Counted from the stretch's first letter, positions 1 to 7,008 are shown. The stretch is DNA of 12,221 nt from Clostridiales bacterium (GCA_004556925.1 SFFI01000026.1:1-12221), one strand, 5' to 3'. Made by a program: numbers and translations. Notes: generated by a model from the letters alone, not told the origin.

Positions 1-120
1 TGGGCTTTGCCGCATGAGCCTGTCCAAAATTTTGTCCGCACCCCCAAAGTTGAAGTAGCTAGGGCCTTGGGCCCTTCTGCAGCCTCCCTTCCTTTCCTAC
101 TATTTCGGATTTCCTGAATT

Positions 121-270
121 TCGGACAAATTTGCACGTAATGGATGGGTTTACTCTCAGAAACAGAGGCCAAATCACCCATTACTTGTCTATTTGCCCGC
201 GCTACCATCCATTAGCTGCAAACTTGCCTGGCGGCCCACCCATTAGTTGCAAAAATGCCCGAGAATCCGA
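121..270. repeat. Degenerate 31-bp periodic repeat with an inverted copy
   Basis: Three direct copies begin with CCATTA at 178, 209 and 240, exactly 31 bp apart, and share the pattern CCATTA..TG......TGCC. A further copy lies on the minus strand at 121-143 and matches the copy at 240-262 in 18 of 23 positions. The inverted outer copies could form a long hairpin in RNA, or could be remnants of a dispersed repeat family. No function is known to me. Confidence 0.55.
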
Positions 271-314
271 AAATCCAAACTACAACAGGTGCAGGGCACT
301 TACTATTGCACTTT

Positions 315-374
315 GCCCTCACTTCAGCCTTCAGACCTAGCCAAGCCCTCACTTCAGCCTTCAGACCTAGCCAA
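315..374. repeat. Perfect 30-bp tandem duplication
   Basis: Positions 315-344 and 345-374 are identical over 30 bp (unit begins GCCCTCACTTCAG and ends GACCTAGCCAA). The second copy ends about 10 bp before the -35 region of the ffs promoter. Perfect identity suggests a recent duplication by slippage or recombination. Whether it affects ffs transcription is unknown. Confidence 0.9.
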
Positions 375-384
375 CAGGCAGGAC

Positions 385-413
385 TCCGCAGGAGGCGGAA
401 TTTCTGCTATAAT
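385..413 (+). promoter_or_regulatory. ffs promoter (extended -10)
   Basis: TGCTATAAT at 405-413 gives a perfect -10 hexamer (TATAAT, 408-413) with the TG extension. The -35 at 17-bp spacing (385-390, TCCGCA) is poor, as is common for extended -10 promoters. The predicted start is about 420-421, which coincides with the 5' arm of the SRP RNA stem. The promoter may also drive dnaX by readthrough. Confidence 0.75.
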
Positions 414-420
414 ATTCTGT

Positions 421-563
421 ACTGCCGCGTCTGACCCGCAGCCATGCCGGTCCCGTGCGATACGGCCCGTGAACCCCGTCAGGTCTGAGAGGAAGCAGCG
501 GTAAGCGGTAAACCGTAGGCGCCGCGGGTAACCGGTGGGCTGCGGCTCAGGTGTGGCAGTAGC
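421..563 (+). ncRNA. ffs: Signal recognition particle RNA (4.5S/scRNA type)
   Basis: This is the RNA scaffold of the signal recognition particle, which binds the Ffh protein and targets nascent membrane proteins. The conserved domain IV apical loop is at about 479-500: GTCAGG, a GAGA tetraloop (GNRA type), then GGAAGCAGC. The flanks pair into one long hairpin: ACTGCC (421-426) with GGCAGT (555-560), and CCGCAGCC with GGCTGCGG further in. A T run (564-569) directly after the base of the stem completes an intrinsic terminator. The roughly 140-nt length is greater than the ~100-nt small bacterial form, but I see no Alu domain like that of the ~270-nt Bacillus RNA. It sits directly upstream of dnaX, an arrangement common in Bacillota. 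The exact ends are inferred from the promoter and stem. Confidence 0.9.
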
Positions 564-583
564 TTTTTTCTCGGAGGTGCCCC

Positions 584-2446
584 TTGTCCCAGTTAGCCCT
601 TTACCGCGCCTGGAGGCCGCAGACCTTTGATGAAGTTGTGGCCCAGAAGCAGGTTGTTTTTCCCTTAAAACAAGCGGTGATCAGTGGCGACATTGGACAT
701 GCTTACCTTTTCGCCGGTACACGGGGGACTGGCAAAACCTCCATGGCCAAAATTTTCGCTAAGGCCGTTAACTGCCTTCACCCTGAGGATGGGAATCCCT
801 GCAATACATGTGCTATCTGCCAAGGCATCAATTCTGGTGCCCTCTTGGACGTCATGGAGATAGATGCAGCTTCCCACAACTCAGTAGATAATATTCGCCG
901 GCTTACGGATGAGGTCATGTTTATGCCTTCCGAAGCCCGCTATAAGGTCTATATCATTGACGAAGTCCACATGCTGTCGCAAGGGGCCTTTAATGCCCTT
1001 TTGAAGACCTTGGAAGAGCCGCCAGCTCACGTCATTTTTATCTTAGCCACCACGGAGGTTCAGCGCATTCCCGCGACCATACTGTCTCGCTGTCAGCGCT
1101 TTGAATTCCGCCGTATCCCTCTGGAAGATATTTTCCAGCGCCTCCAAGCGATTGCCCAGGCAGACCATATTGACATTACAGATGAGGCCCTCATGCTGAT
1201 GGCCCGCCTGGGAGATGGGGCACTCCGAGATGCCATCTCCCTCTTAGATCAGGCTCAAGCGGGTATCAAGGGCCAGATCGGCGAAGCAGAAGTCTTAAAC
1301 CTGGCAGGTTTAGTGCAAGACGAGTTTTTGGCTGACTTCTGTCAACAGGTATTGAACGCGGACTTGTCAGCGACTCTTGCCCTTATAGAAGAGCTGCAAA
1401 TGTCCGGACGTGATCTACAGCGCTTCCTGCAAGATTTCCTGCGCTATCTTCGTGATATTTTAGTGGTGGGCCTGGGTGGAGACAGCCACAAGCTCCTTAC
1501 CGAAAGCCCTGAAGGCTTAAAGCGCCTACAAGACCTCGCCCGACTCACGACTAGCCAAGATATAATGGCCATGCTGGGCCGCCTTTCCGAGTTAAACAAT
1601 GACCTGCGCTGGTCCACAGATCCCCGGACCAGCTTAGAGTTGGCTTTTATTGGCGAGATCGCCCGTCGTCAGGCACAAGCGACGCCACGATCAGAAGCCA
1701 AACCGAGTCCGCGGCCAGAAGCACAAGCGACTCCACGGCCAGAAGCACAAGCTGGGCCGCGGCCAGAGGCACAAGCTTGGGTTCCTGCGCCTGTACTTGC
1801 AGCAAGTGATCCAGACGTTTTTGCAGGGAATCAGAGTGCTCCTGGCAAAAGAGAGGAGCTTACCCCTGCTGAAAAAGATGTGGACGCTCCCGCCGAAAAG
1901 GAGCCGCCTAGACCTGCCGAACCGGCAAAAGTAGAGCCAGGCTCAGAGCCACCTGCGCCAGCAGATCAGCCGGAGCCTTCTTCAACAGCAGACCATGCAG
2001 GAGACGAAGGCGCCCCCGCCCCAATTTCTTGGAATCAAGTATTGGACGGCCTGAGAGCGCGTGGCCGCTATGATGTCATCCTCTTGATTCGTCCTGCGCA
2101 AGTGAGCTGGGAACAAAATAAGCTGATGATTCGCTATGAGCAGCAGCACAAGGCCCATGCCGCAGCCTTGCAAAGGCCAGAAAATCAAGAGGTCCTCTTG
2201 GATGCGGTGTATGAATTAAGCCAGGCTAAGGGTTTAGACCGGCCTAAACTCCAGGTTGAACTGGCAGGCGAAGCCGTCTCAGGGGACAACCTCAACCCGG
2301 AAGAACCGGTATGGGTACAAAAACTGCGCAAGGCTAGCGCACAATTCCAGGTACCCTTTGATCCCGCAGATGTTAAACCGCCAGCGGTTGGAGGCCCAGC
2401 AGAAGCCTGGTCCGACCAGCCCTTCCAGCAATTTTCTGATAGGTAA
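584..2446 (+). CDS. dnaX: DNA polymerase III subunit gamma/tau
   Basis: This is the ATPase subunit of the DnaX clamp-loader complex, which opens and loads the beta sliding clamp and links the polymerase to the replisome in the cytoplasm. Visible motifs are Walker A GTRGTGKTS (45-53), zinc-binding cysteines C64, C73, C76 and C79, Walker B IIDEVH (124-129), sensor 1 LATTE (154-158) and the SRC arginine-finger motif (168-170). The oligomerisation domain follows to about residue 360. Then comes a Pro/Ala/Glu-rich linker and a C-terminal domain (about 490-560) of the kind seen in Bacillota tau. At 620 residues it is a full-length tau. The start is TTG at 584, chosen because GGAGG (573-577) lies 6 nt upstream and the protein begins with the family-typical LYRAWRPQTFDEV. 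I see no slippery heptamer for a programmed frameshift. It is 20 nt downstream of the SRP RNA. Confidence 0.97.
   Translation: MSQLALYRAWRPQTFDEVVAQKQVVFPLKQAVISGDIGHAYLFAGTRGTGKTSMAKIFAKAVNCLHPEDGNPCNTCAICQGINSGALLDVMEIDAASHNSVDNIRRLTDEVMFMPSEARYKVYIIDEVHMLSQGAFNALLKTLEEPPAHVIFILATTEVQRIPATILSRCQRFEFRRIPLEDIFQRLQAIAQADHIDITDEALMLMARLGDGALRDAISLLDQAQAGIKGQIGEAEVLNLAGLVQDEFLADFCQQVLNADLSATLALIEELQMSGRDLQRFLQDFLRYLRDILVVGLGGDSHKLLTESPEGLKRLQDLARLTTSQDIMAMLGRLSELNNDLRWSTDPRTSLELAFIGEIARRQAQATPRSEAKPSPRPEAQATPRPEAQAGPRPEAQAWVPAPVLAASDPDVFAGNQSAPGKREELTPAEKDVDAPAEKEPPRPAEPAKVEPGSEPPAPADQPEPSSTADHAGDEGAPAPISWNQVLDGLRARGRYDVILLIRPAQVSWEQNKLMIRYEQQHKAHAAALQRPENQEVLLDAVYELSQAKGLDRPKLQVELAGEAVSGDNLNPEEPVWVQKLRKASAQFQVPFDPADVKPPAVGGPAEAWSDQPFQQFSDR
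1676..1771 (+). repeat. 24-bp in-frame tandem repeat within dnaX linker
   Basis: Four tandem 24-bp units encode an octapeptide repeat (residues 365-396): QATPRSEA, KPSPRPEA, QATPRPEA, QAGPRPEA. They lie in the flexible linker between the oligomerisation domain and the C-terminal tau domain. Because the unit is a multiple of three, copy-number change would lengthen or shorten the linker without breaking the frame. Confidence 0.85.
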
Positions 2447-2578
2447 GATAAGCTACTACTAGAGCAGGCAAGCAAAGCCCAGAGGGATAGGAAGCGCTCT
2501 TGCGAGGACCCTTAGATAATCATAAACGCTATATTACATACTTAGACCTAGCTAGCCGCTAGCAGAAAGGAACCCTAC

Positions 2579-2935
2579 ATGGCCAAAGGTAGAAAATACG
2601 GAGGCTTCCCTGGTGGAGGCAATAATATGAACCAACTCATGCAGCAAGCCCAGCGCCTGCAAAGACAGATGGCGGAAGCCCAGGAAGAAGCTACAGAATT
2701 TACAGGCGAAGCCGAGGTCGGCGGAGGAATGGTTAAAGTGGTGATTGATTCAGACCACCAGATTACCAGCTTGGCTATCAAGCCCGAAGTGGTAGACCCC
2801 GAAGATATTGAAATGCTGACTGACCTCATCACCGCAGCCGTCAACGAGGCTGTGCGCCAACTGGATAGCAAAACTGAAGAACATATGAGCAAGTTTACAG
2901 GCGGCTTAGGCAATCTCGGAGGTTTCGGCTTCTAA
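2579..2935 (+). CDS. ybaB: YbaB/EbfC family nucleoid-associated protein
   Basis: This is a small dimeric DNA-binding protein of the YbaB/EbfC family, thought to coat or bridge DNA and usually encoded between dnaX and recR. The 118-residue length is typical. A Gly-rich N-terminus is followed by an amphipathic helix rich in Gln, Met and Glu (about 17-41, NNMNQLMQQAQRLQRQM onward), then the conserved core with GEAEVGGGMVKVVIDSD, and a Gly/Phe-rich tail (GGLGNLGGFGF). The start is supported by AAAGGAA (2566-2572) about 6 nt upstream. A 132-nt gap separates it from dnaX. That gap holds a small GCTAG/CTAGC palindrome (2551-2563) and a weak TATATT box, so a separate promoter is possible but not shown. 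Its stop codon directly abuts the recR start codon, implying cotranscription and translational coupling. Confidence 0.95.
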   Translation: MAKGRKYGGFPGGGNNMNQLMQQAQRLQRQMAEAQEEATEFTGEAEVGGGMVKVVIDSDHQITSLAIKPEVVDPEDIEMLTDLITAAVNEAVRQLDSKTEEHMSKFTGGLGNLGGFGF

Positions 2936-3538
2936 ATGTCTGAGTATTCCCCGCTCATCGCTAATCTCATCCAGGCCTTGGGTAAACTGCCTGGCATTGG
3001 GCGCAAGACTGCCCAGCGCCTGGCCTTCCATATTTTGGATGCCCCGGTTGAAGAAGCAGAGGCCCTGGCCCAGGCGGTCTTACAAGCCAAAAAAAGCATC
3101 CACCTCTGTGCGGAATGTTGTAACTTTACAGAAAATGACCTTTGTGAAGTCTGTAGCAATCCCAAACGGGACCACACCACCATTTGTGTGGTGGAAAGTC
3201 CCCGAGACTTGGCTGCCATGGAACGTATACATGAATACAAGGGACTTTATCATGTCCTGCATGGGGTCATTTCGCCCATGCAAAACCAGGGCCCCGAAAC
3301 CCTCAAGTTGAGAGAGCTATTAAGCCGTTTGCAAAATCACCCTGAAGTTTCAGAAGTCATCTTGGCCACCAACTCCAGCGTAGAAGGTGAAGCTACAGCT
3401 CTCTATGTGGCGCGTCTCTTAAAACCCTCCGGCATACGCTGTACCCGCATTGCACACGGTTTGCCCATGGGGGCGGATATTGAGTATGCTGACGAGGTGA
3501 CCCTGGCCAGGGCGCTGACGGGCCGTACAGACCTTTAA
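2936..3538 (+). CDS. recR: Recombination mediator protein RecR
   Basis: RecR works with RecF and RecO to load RecA on single-stranded DNA at gaps during recombinational repair. The 200-residue length is normal. It has an N-terminal helix-hairpin-helix (LPGIGRKTAQRLAFHIL, 18-34), a C4 zinc finger with C58, C61, C70 and C73, and a Toprim domain beginning at about residue 81 with the acidic motif VVESPRDL. The C-terminal part carries the conserved RLLKPSGIRCTRIAHGLP. The ATG follows the ybaB stop with no gap. GGAGG at 2920-2924, inside ybaB, is the likely ribosome binding site, and coupling with ybaB is expected. Its TAA stop (3536-3538) overlaps the stop of the antitoxin gene on the other strand, so there is no room for a terminator before the convergent gene. 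Confidence 0.97.
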   Translation: MSEYSPLIANLIQALGKLPGIGRKTAQRLAFHILDAPVEEAEALAQAVLQAKKSIHLCAECCNFTENDLCEVCSNPKRDHTTICVVESPRDLAAMERIHEYKGLYHVLHGVISPMQNQGPETLKLRELLSRLQNHPEVSEVILATNSSVEGEATALYVARLLKPSGIRCTRIAHGLPMGADIEYADEVTLARALTGRTDL

Positions 3539-3762
3539 GTCGCCTGGCCCTCATCCACCTTTACAGGATGTTGATTGCACGCCTTGGCAGTCTGCAGATC
3601 GCAGTCGGCCTTGAGCTCAAAGGGAATTTTACGCTCTCTCACCACTGCGCGGGCGAAAACATTGAAGGCTGTTGTGGTATTGAGACCAAATTCGCAGCAA
3701 AGATCGTCAAACTCTTTCTTTAGGTCTTCGTCCATGCGAAAACTATACGTTGCTTGTGCCAT
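3535..3762 (-). CDS. Orphan RelB/DinJ-family antitoxin (C-terminally altered)
   Basis: The first ~50 residues (MAQATYSFRMDEDLKKEFDD, then LCCEFGLNTTTAFNVFARAVVRE) match the ribbon-helix-helix DNA-binding region of RelB/DinJ antitoxins, which neutralise RelE/YafQ-type RNase toxins and autorepress their operon. AGGAGGTC about 7 nt before the ATG is an excellent ribosome binding site, so the gene is probably translated. Two features are odd. The ~25-residue C-terminus, where toxin contact is expected, does not look like the family, and the frame ends exactly where recR ends. There is also no toxin gene: downstream on this strand is recR in antisense, and upstream only non-coding DNA. It may be a decayed toxin-antitoxin remnant, an orphan antitoxin acting in trans, or a stand-alone repressor. 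Family assignment is firm for the N-terminus only. Confidence 0.8.
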   Translation of the reverse strand: MAQATYSFRMDEDLKKEFDDLCCEFGLNTTTAFNVFARAVVRERKIPFELKADCDLQTAKACNQHPVKVDEGQAT

Positions 3763-3786
3763 AGTTTTGACCTCCTCACAATCAAA

Positions 3787-3853
3787 GCTAGCTGAAATTC
3801 TCCTAATTCAAGCTAGTTACTTAAATTTTATGCGCTTTTATGGATAAAAGCAA
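3787..3853 (-). promoter_or_regulatory. Candidate antitoxin promoter and operator
   Basis: On the minus strand TTGCTT (3848-3853) and TAAAAT (3825-3830) are separated by 17 bp and fit a sigma-A promoter. An imperfect inverted repeat lies just downstream, across the predicted start site. Its arms are at 3787-3799 and 3805-3818 (AACTAGCTTGAATT and its near complement). Ribbon-helix-helix antitoxins typically autorepress from such a site; that role here is inferred. Confidence 0.45.
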
Positions 3854-3921
3854 CTGAAATAATAATGTATTTTAATTAATACTGTAATAACTGCTGAAAA
3901 AGAAAGGACAGAAGAAAAAGT

Positions 3922-4758
3922 ATGAGAATCATCTCTTGGAATATCGATTCGCTCAATGCTGCCCTAACCTCGGACTCCGCCCGTGCGGTTTTGACCAGAC
4001 AAGTTTTAGACACGATCGACGCCTTAGATGCGGATATTATTGCCATTCAAGAAACCAAGCTACCAGCTGCAGGGCCGAGTAAAAAACACCTGGAGATCTT
4101 ACAGGAAAGGGTCCCCTACTACGACTTGGCTTGGGATTCTTCTCAACCCCCTGCCCGCAAGGGTTATGCGGGTACGCTCTTTCTCTATAAATCTGGTCTC
4201 ACGCCCCTGGTGACCACGCCCGCCATTGGTGCTCCGGAACCTATGGACGCGGAAGGCCGCTTGATCACGCTGGAATTTCCAGACTTCTATGTCAACCAAG
4301 TGTATACCCCAAATGCGGGTGACCAGCTCCGGCGTCTGCCGGACCGGCAGGCTTGGGACCGGGCTTACGCTGACTATCTTGCAGGGTTGGACCAAAGCAA
4401 GCCGGTGATAGCCATGGGTGACTATAATGTGGCCCACCAAGCGATTGACCTAGCAAACCCCGAAGCTAACCGCTTTTCGGCAGGCTTCACCGATGAGGAG
4501 CGCGAGGGTTTTAGCAAACTCCTGGGACGGGGTTTCACAGATTGCTTCCGCCACCTGCATGGGCCAGTAGAAGGGGTCTACACCTGGTGGGCTCAGCGGG
4601 TTAGGACTTCAAAAATCAATAATTCAGGCTGGAGAATTGACTACTTCCTGGTGAGCGACCGCCTAGCTGGCCAGGTTACAGCATGTGAGATGATTGACTC
4701 CGGCCCCCGCCAGGACCATACGCCGATCCTATTAGACCTTGATCTCAGCGCTTGCTAA
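3922..4758 (+). CDS. exoA: Exodeoxyribonuclease III / AP endonuclease
   Basis: This is a cytoplasmic Mg-dependent nuclease of the endonuclease/exonuclease/phosphatase superfamily. It incises DNA at abasic sites and trims 3' ends in base-excision repair. Catalytic motifs are all present: WN (N7), QETK (E44), YTPNAG, GDYN (D167, N169), WRIDYFLVS (D240) and the terminal DHTPILLDL (D265, H266). At 278 residues it is the usual length. The ATG at 3922 gives the canonical MRIISWNIDSLN start. The ribosome binding site is weak (AAAGGA at 3903-3908, 13 nt away, with a purine-rich stretch closer). It is divergent from the antitoxin gene and convergent with ktrA. I see no intrinsic terminator after it, only a repeat array. 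The family is certain; the symbol follows common Gram-positive usage (xth elsewhere). Confidence 0.95.
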   Translation: MRIISWNIDSLNAALTSDSARAVLTRQVLDTIDALDADIIAIQETKLPAAGPSKKHLEILQERVPYYDLAWDSSQPPARKGYAGTLFLYKSGLTPLVTTPAIGAPEPMDAEGRLITLEFPDFYVNQVYTPNAGDQLRRLPDRQAWDRAYADYLAGLDQSKPVIAMGDYNVAHQAIDLANPEANRFSAGFTDEEREGFSKLLGRGFTDCFRHLHGPVEGVYTWWAQRVRTSKINNSGWRIDYFLVSDRLAGQVTACEMIDSGPRQDHTPILLDLDLSAC

Positions 4759-4782
4759 GGGCAGGTTCCTCAGAGAGAGCAG

Positions 4783-4979
4783 ACCGATTTCTAAGCGTGC
4801 CCTCCTGTTGCAGCGCTAACCAGCTTTCGGACACATCTGATTTGGGGGAGCAGACCACCTTGGAAGCCTGGCCTCATTTTGGAGTGCTGATCGGCTTCTG
4901 GGTGCATCCCCATAGAGGGGGTTGGCCCGGATTTGAGGAATGTACCAGCTTTTAGGTGCGGCCTATTTTTGGGTCATCT
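4783..4979. repeat. Degenerate 18-bp tandem array (36-bp higher order)
   Basis: The gap between exoA and ktrA can be divided into eleven consecutive units of 18 bp (one of 17), starting at 4783, 4801, 4819, 4837, 4854, 4872, 4890, 4908, 4926, 4944 and 4962. Units begin alternately with AC/AT or CC/CT for most of the array, giving a 36-bp super-period. Representative units are ACCAGCTTTTAGGTGCGG (4944) and ATCGGCTTCTGGGTGCAT (4890), which differ by a few bases; others are more diverged. The last unit overlaps the 3' end of ktrA. No function is evident. The array may simply be old slippage-derived DNA, or may serve as a transcriptional boundary between convergent genes. Confidence 0.55.
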
Positions 4980-5622
4980 GTTCCAGTTTTTGAGCGTCTT
5001 TTTTCGTGCCCGCCAGGACCAGAGTGTCGCCTTCTTCAATCACATGGTCGGCCAAGCCTGTGATAATGGCATGGCCCTGGTTGCGAATGGCCACCACATT
5101 GAGATGGTATTTACTGCGGAAATTCAACTGGGATAAAGTTTGGCCCCACCAGGCCTTGAGGGCCTTTAATTCGAACATGGTATAGTCTTCGGAATAGTTA
5201 ATATAGTCGGTAATATTAGAGCCCGCCAGGCTACGGGCCAGACGTTGGCCTATCTCTATTTCAGGAAAGATAATCTGGTCTGCCCCCAGCTTGGTTAAGA
5301 CCTTAGCCTGGGTCACGGAGGAGGCTTTGGCGATGATCCGGGGAATATCGTGGTCTTTAGCCGCCAAAGTGGCCATGATAGAGGCCTCCAAGTCTGTACC
5401 AATGGCCACCACCGCTACGTCAAAGATGCCAATCCCCAGTTCTTTCACCGCCTCCTCATCCATGAGGTCGCATTGAACAGCCGTGGTCACATGGTTGGCC
5501 AGGTCCTCGATCCGCTCATAGTCCTTGTCCACAATCATGACCTCCAGGCCTTCATCAAATAACTTTTTGGCTAGGGCAGAGCCGAAACGGCCCGCACCAA
5601 AAACGATGACATTATTTTTCAT
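4963..5622 (-). CDS. ktrA: Ktr potassium uptake regulatory subunit (RCK/TrkA type)
   Basis: This is the cytoplasmic gating ring subunit of a Ktr K+ transporter. It binds nucleotide and controls the KtrB pore. The N-terminal Rossmann fold (TrkA-N/RCK_N) shows GAGRFGSALAKKL (9-21, GxGxxG) and an acidic residue ending strand 2 (VDKD, D32) as expected for adenine nucleotide binding. The C-terminal part from about residue 135 is a TrkA-C/RCK_C domain. The 219-residue length is normal for KtrA/KtrC. It lies 15 nt after ktrB, and AGGGAGGAG (5627-5635) in that gap is a strong ribosome binding site, so the two form one operon. The last dozen codons overlap the edge of the 18-bp repeat array, so the C-terminal tail may have been shaped by it. 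Confidence 0.93.
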   Translation of the reverse strand: MKNNVIVFGAGRFGSALAKKLFDEGLEVMIVDKDYERIEDLANHVTTAVQCDLMDEEAVKELGIGIFDVAVVAIGTDLEASIMATLAAKDHDIPRIIAKASSVTQAKVLTKLGADQIIFPEIEIGQRLARSLAGSNITDYINYSEDYTMFELKALKAWWGQTLSQLNFRSKYHLNVVAIRNQGHAIITGLADHVIEEGDTLVLAGTKKDAQKLEQMTQK

Positions 5623-5637
5623 AAAACTCCTCCCTAC

Positions 5638-7008
5638 TTAGCCCACCAGAATATTGGCTTCCGGCAGGCGGATCTTGGAATGTTTATTGCGGTTGGCGAT
5701 GGCAAAGCCCAGGGTTAAAGGCCCCACCCGGCCTGCGTACATGGTCAAGAGGATCATGATCTTGCCAAAGGCACTGAGATTCGGGGTGATGCCAATGCTG
5801 AGACCAACGGTCCCATAGGCGGAAATAGTCTCAAAGACCAGGTCTAGGAACTTTTGCGTCTCTGTAATGGTGAGAACAAAGGACACTAGGAGGACCAAAA
5901 TAATTCCCACTACTATCAGGGAGAGGGCCCGGCGGATGGTTTTAGATCCCAGGTGCTTGTTAAAGAGGGTCGGCTCATGTTGGCCCTTGATGGTCGCATA
6001 AGTCGTGACCAGGAGGACCCCAAAGGTGGTTGTTTTCAAACCGCCTGCTGTAGAACCCGGAGAGCCGCCAATAAACATGAGGATCATCATGAGGAAGCAG
6101 GTTTCGTCCCGGAGGCCCATCATGGGCGCAGAATAGAAGCCAGCCGTCCGGCAGATGACTGATTGAAAAAAGGAGGCCTGGACTTTTACCGGAAAGCTTT
6201 CGAGCAAGAGGGTGGCGGGATTCGTGTATTCCATGGCCAAAAAACCCAAAGCCCCAATCAGGGTGAGGCTGGCTGAGAGAATAATGACCAGCTTGCTGTG
6301 GATGGACAAGCGTTTAAAATTCCGCTTCTGCCAAATTTCCTGGGTCACCAGAAAGCCCAAACCACCGATGGTCACCAGGGCCATGAGGGTCCAGTTAATC
6401 ACGGGGTCCGCCCGGTAGGGGTAGATGGAATCACCCAAAATATCAAAGCCCGCATTACAAAAGGCGGAGATAGCATGGAAAATTGCCTGCCAGGTTCCCA
6501 AGAGCCAGCCAGAACGCGGGATAAAGCGGGTGGCCAAGAGGATGGCGCCCAAGCCCTCAATAAGAAGGGTAAAACGGACAACGTATTTCAGCAGGCGGAT
6601 GATGCCGGACAAGCTATCTAAATTCAGCTGCTCCTTTAAGATCTGCCGGCTCTTTAAACCTATTTTTTTACCCATGAGCATGGGGACCAGGGTGGCCAAG
6701 GTCATAATGCCCAAGCCCCCTGCCTGAATCAGACAGAGGATAATGATCTGGCCTGCCAAATTGAAGCTGTTGGCCGTATTGACCACAGTCAGCCCCGTGA
6801 CACAGGAAGCAGAAGTGGAGGTGAAGAGGGCGTTCAAAAAGCCAATGGACTTGCCCTCCTGGGTGACCCAGGGCAGGGTCAAAAGCACTGCTCCAACCAA
6901 GACAAGGCCCGCAAAACCCAATAAAAGAATTAAAGGAGGATTGAGTTGGAGCGAACTCAAAAAATCGCTTAAATGAAATTTTCCTGGGACCTTCCCCGTT
7001 CGCTGCAT
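5638..7008 (-). CDS. ktrB: Ktr potassium uptake membrane subunit
   Basis: This is the integral membrane K+-translocating subunit of the TrkH/KtrB/HKT superfamily, which works with KtrA and is driven by the membrane potential and usually Na+. The four pore-loop repeats are visible: CVTGLTVV (TGL at 71-73), CNAGFDIL, CRTAGFYS and YGTVGLSIG, each with the conserved selectivity-filter glycine. The conserved GGSPGSTAGGLKTTT lies after the third pore loop and includes the intramembrane gate region. Counting from the ATG at 7008 the protein has 456 residues, typical for KtrB. An alternative TTG at 7023 would add five codons, but these encode AGAAGG (7015-7020), which is the evident ribosome binding site 6 nt before the ATG. 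It is the first gene of the ktrBA operon and has a promoter just upstream. Confidence 0.94.
   Translation of the reverse strand: MQRTGKVPGKFHLSDFLSSLQLNPPLILLLGFAGLVLVGAVLLTLPWVTQEGKSIGFLNALFTSTSASCVTGLTVVNTANSFNLAGQIIILCLIQAGGLGIMTLATLVPMLMGKKIGLKSRQILKEQLNLDSLSGIIRLLKYVVRFTLLIEGLGAILLATRFIPRSGWLLGTWQAIFHAISAFCNAGFDILGDSIYPYRADPVINWTLMALVTIGGLGFLVTQEIWQKRNFKRLSIHSKLVIILSASLTLIGALGFLAMEYTNPATLLLESFPVKVQASFFQSVICRTAGFYSAPMMGLRDETCFLMMILMFIGGSPGSTAGGLKTTTFGVLLVTTYATIKGQHEPTLFNKHLGSKTIRRALSLIVVGIILVLLVSFVLTITETQKFLDLVFETISAYGTVGLSIGITPNLSAFGKIMILLTMYAGRVGPLTLGFAIANRNKHSKIRLPEANILVG

Larger units (their letters stand above)
1..420. other. Intergenic region with repeats, upstream of ffs
   Basis: I see no convincing gene here. 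Two short open frames (131-340 and 247-504) lack a recognisable ribosome binding site and family resemblance, and the second runs into the SRP RNA. The stretch contains a short GC-rich inverted repeat at 61-75 (AGGGCC-TTG-GGCCCT) without a T tract, and related pieces around 27-40 and 121-132 that read as AAATTTTGTCCG and its near complement. It also holds a degenerate 31-bp periodic repeat, a perfect 30-bp tandem duplication and the ffs promoter, which are listed separately. No tRNA was recognised. Confidence 0.6.

Noticed and set aside
178..374. Possible CRISPR array
   Set aside because: The 31-bp periodic copies are degenerate with no distinct unique spacers, and the 30-bp copies are directly adjacent; no cas genes nearby.
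131..504. Two short open frames upstream of and into the SRP RNA
   Set aside because: No ribosome binding site or family resemblance; the second is generated by the 30-bp duplication and overlaps ffs.
1861..1905. Possible programmed frameshift site in dnaX (runs of A near GAAAAAG)
   Set aside because: No A AAA AAG-type heptamer in the required frame; runs have only four or five A residues, and no clear stimulatory hairpin was seen.
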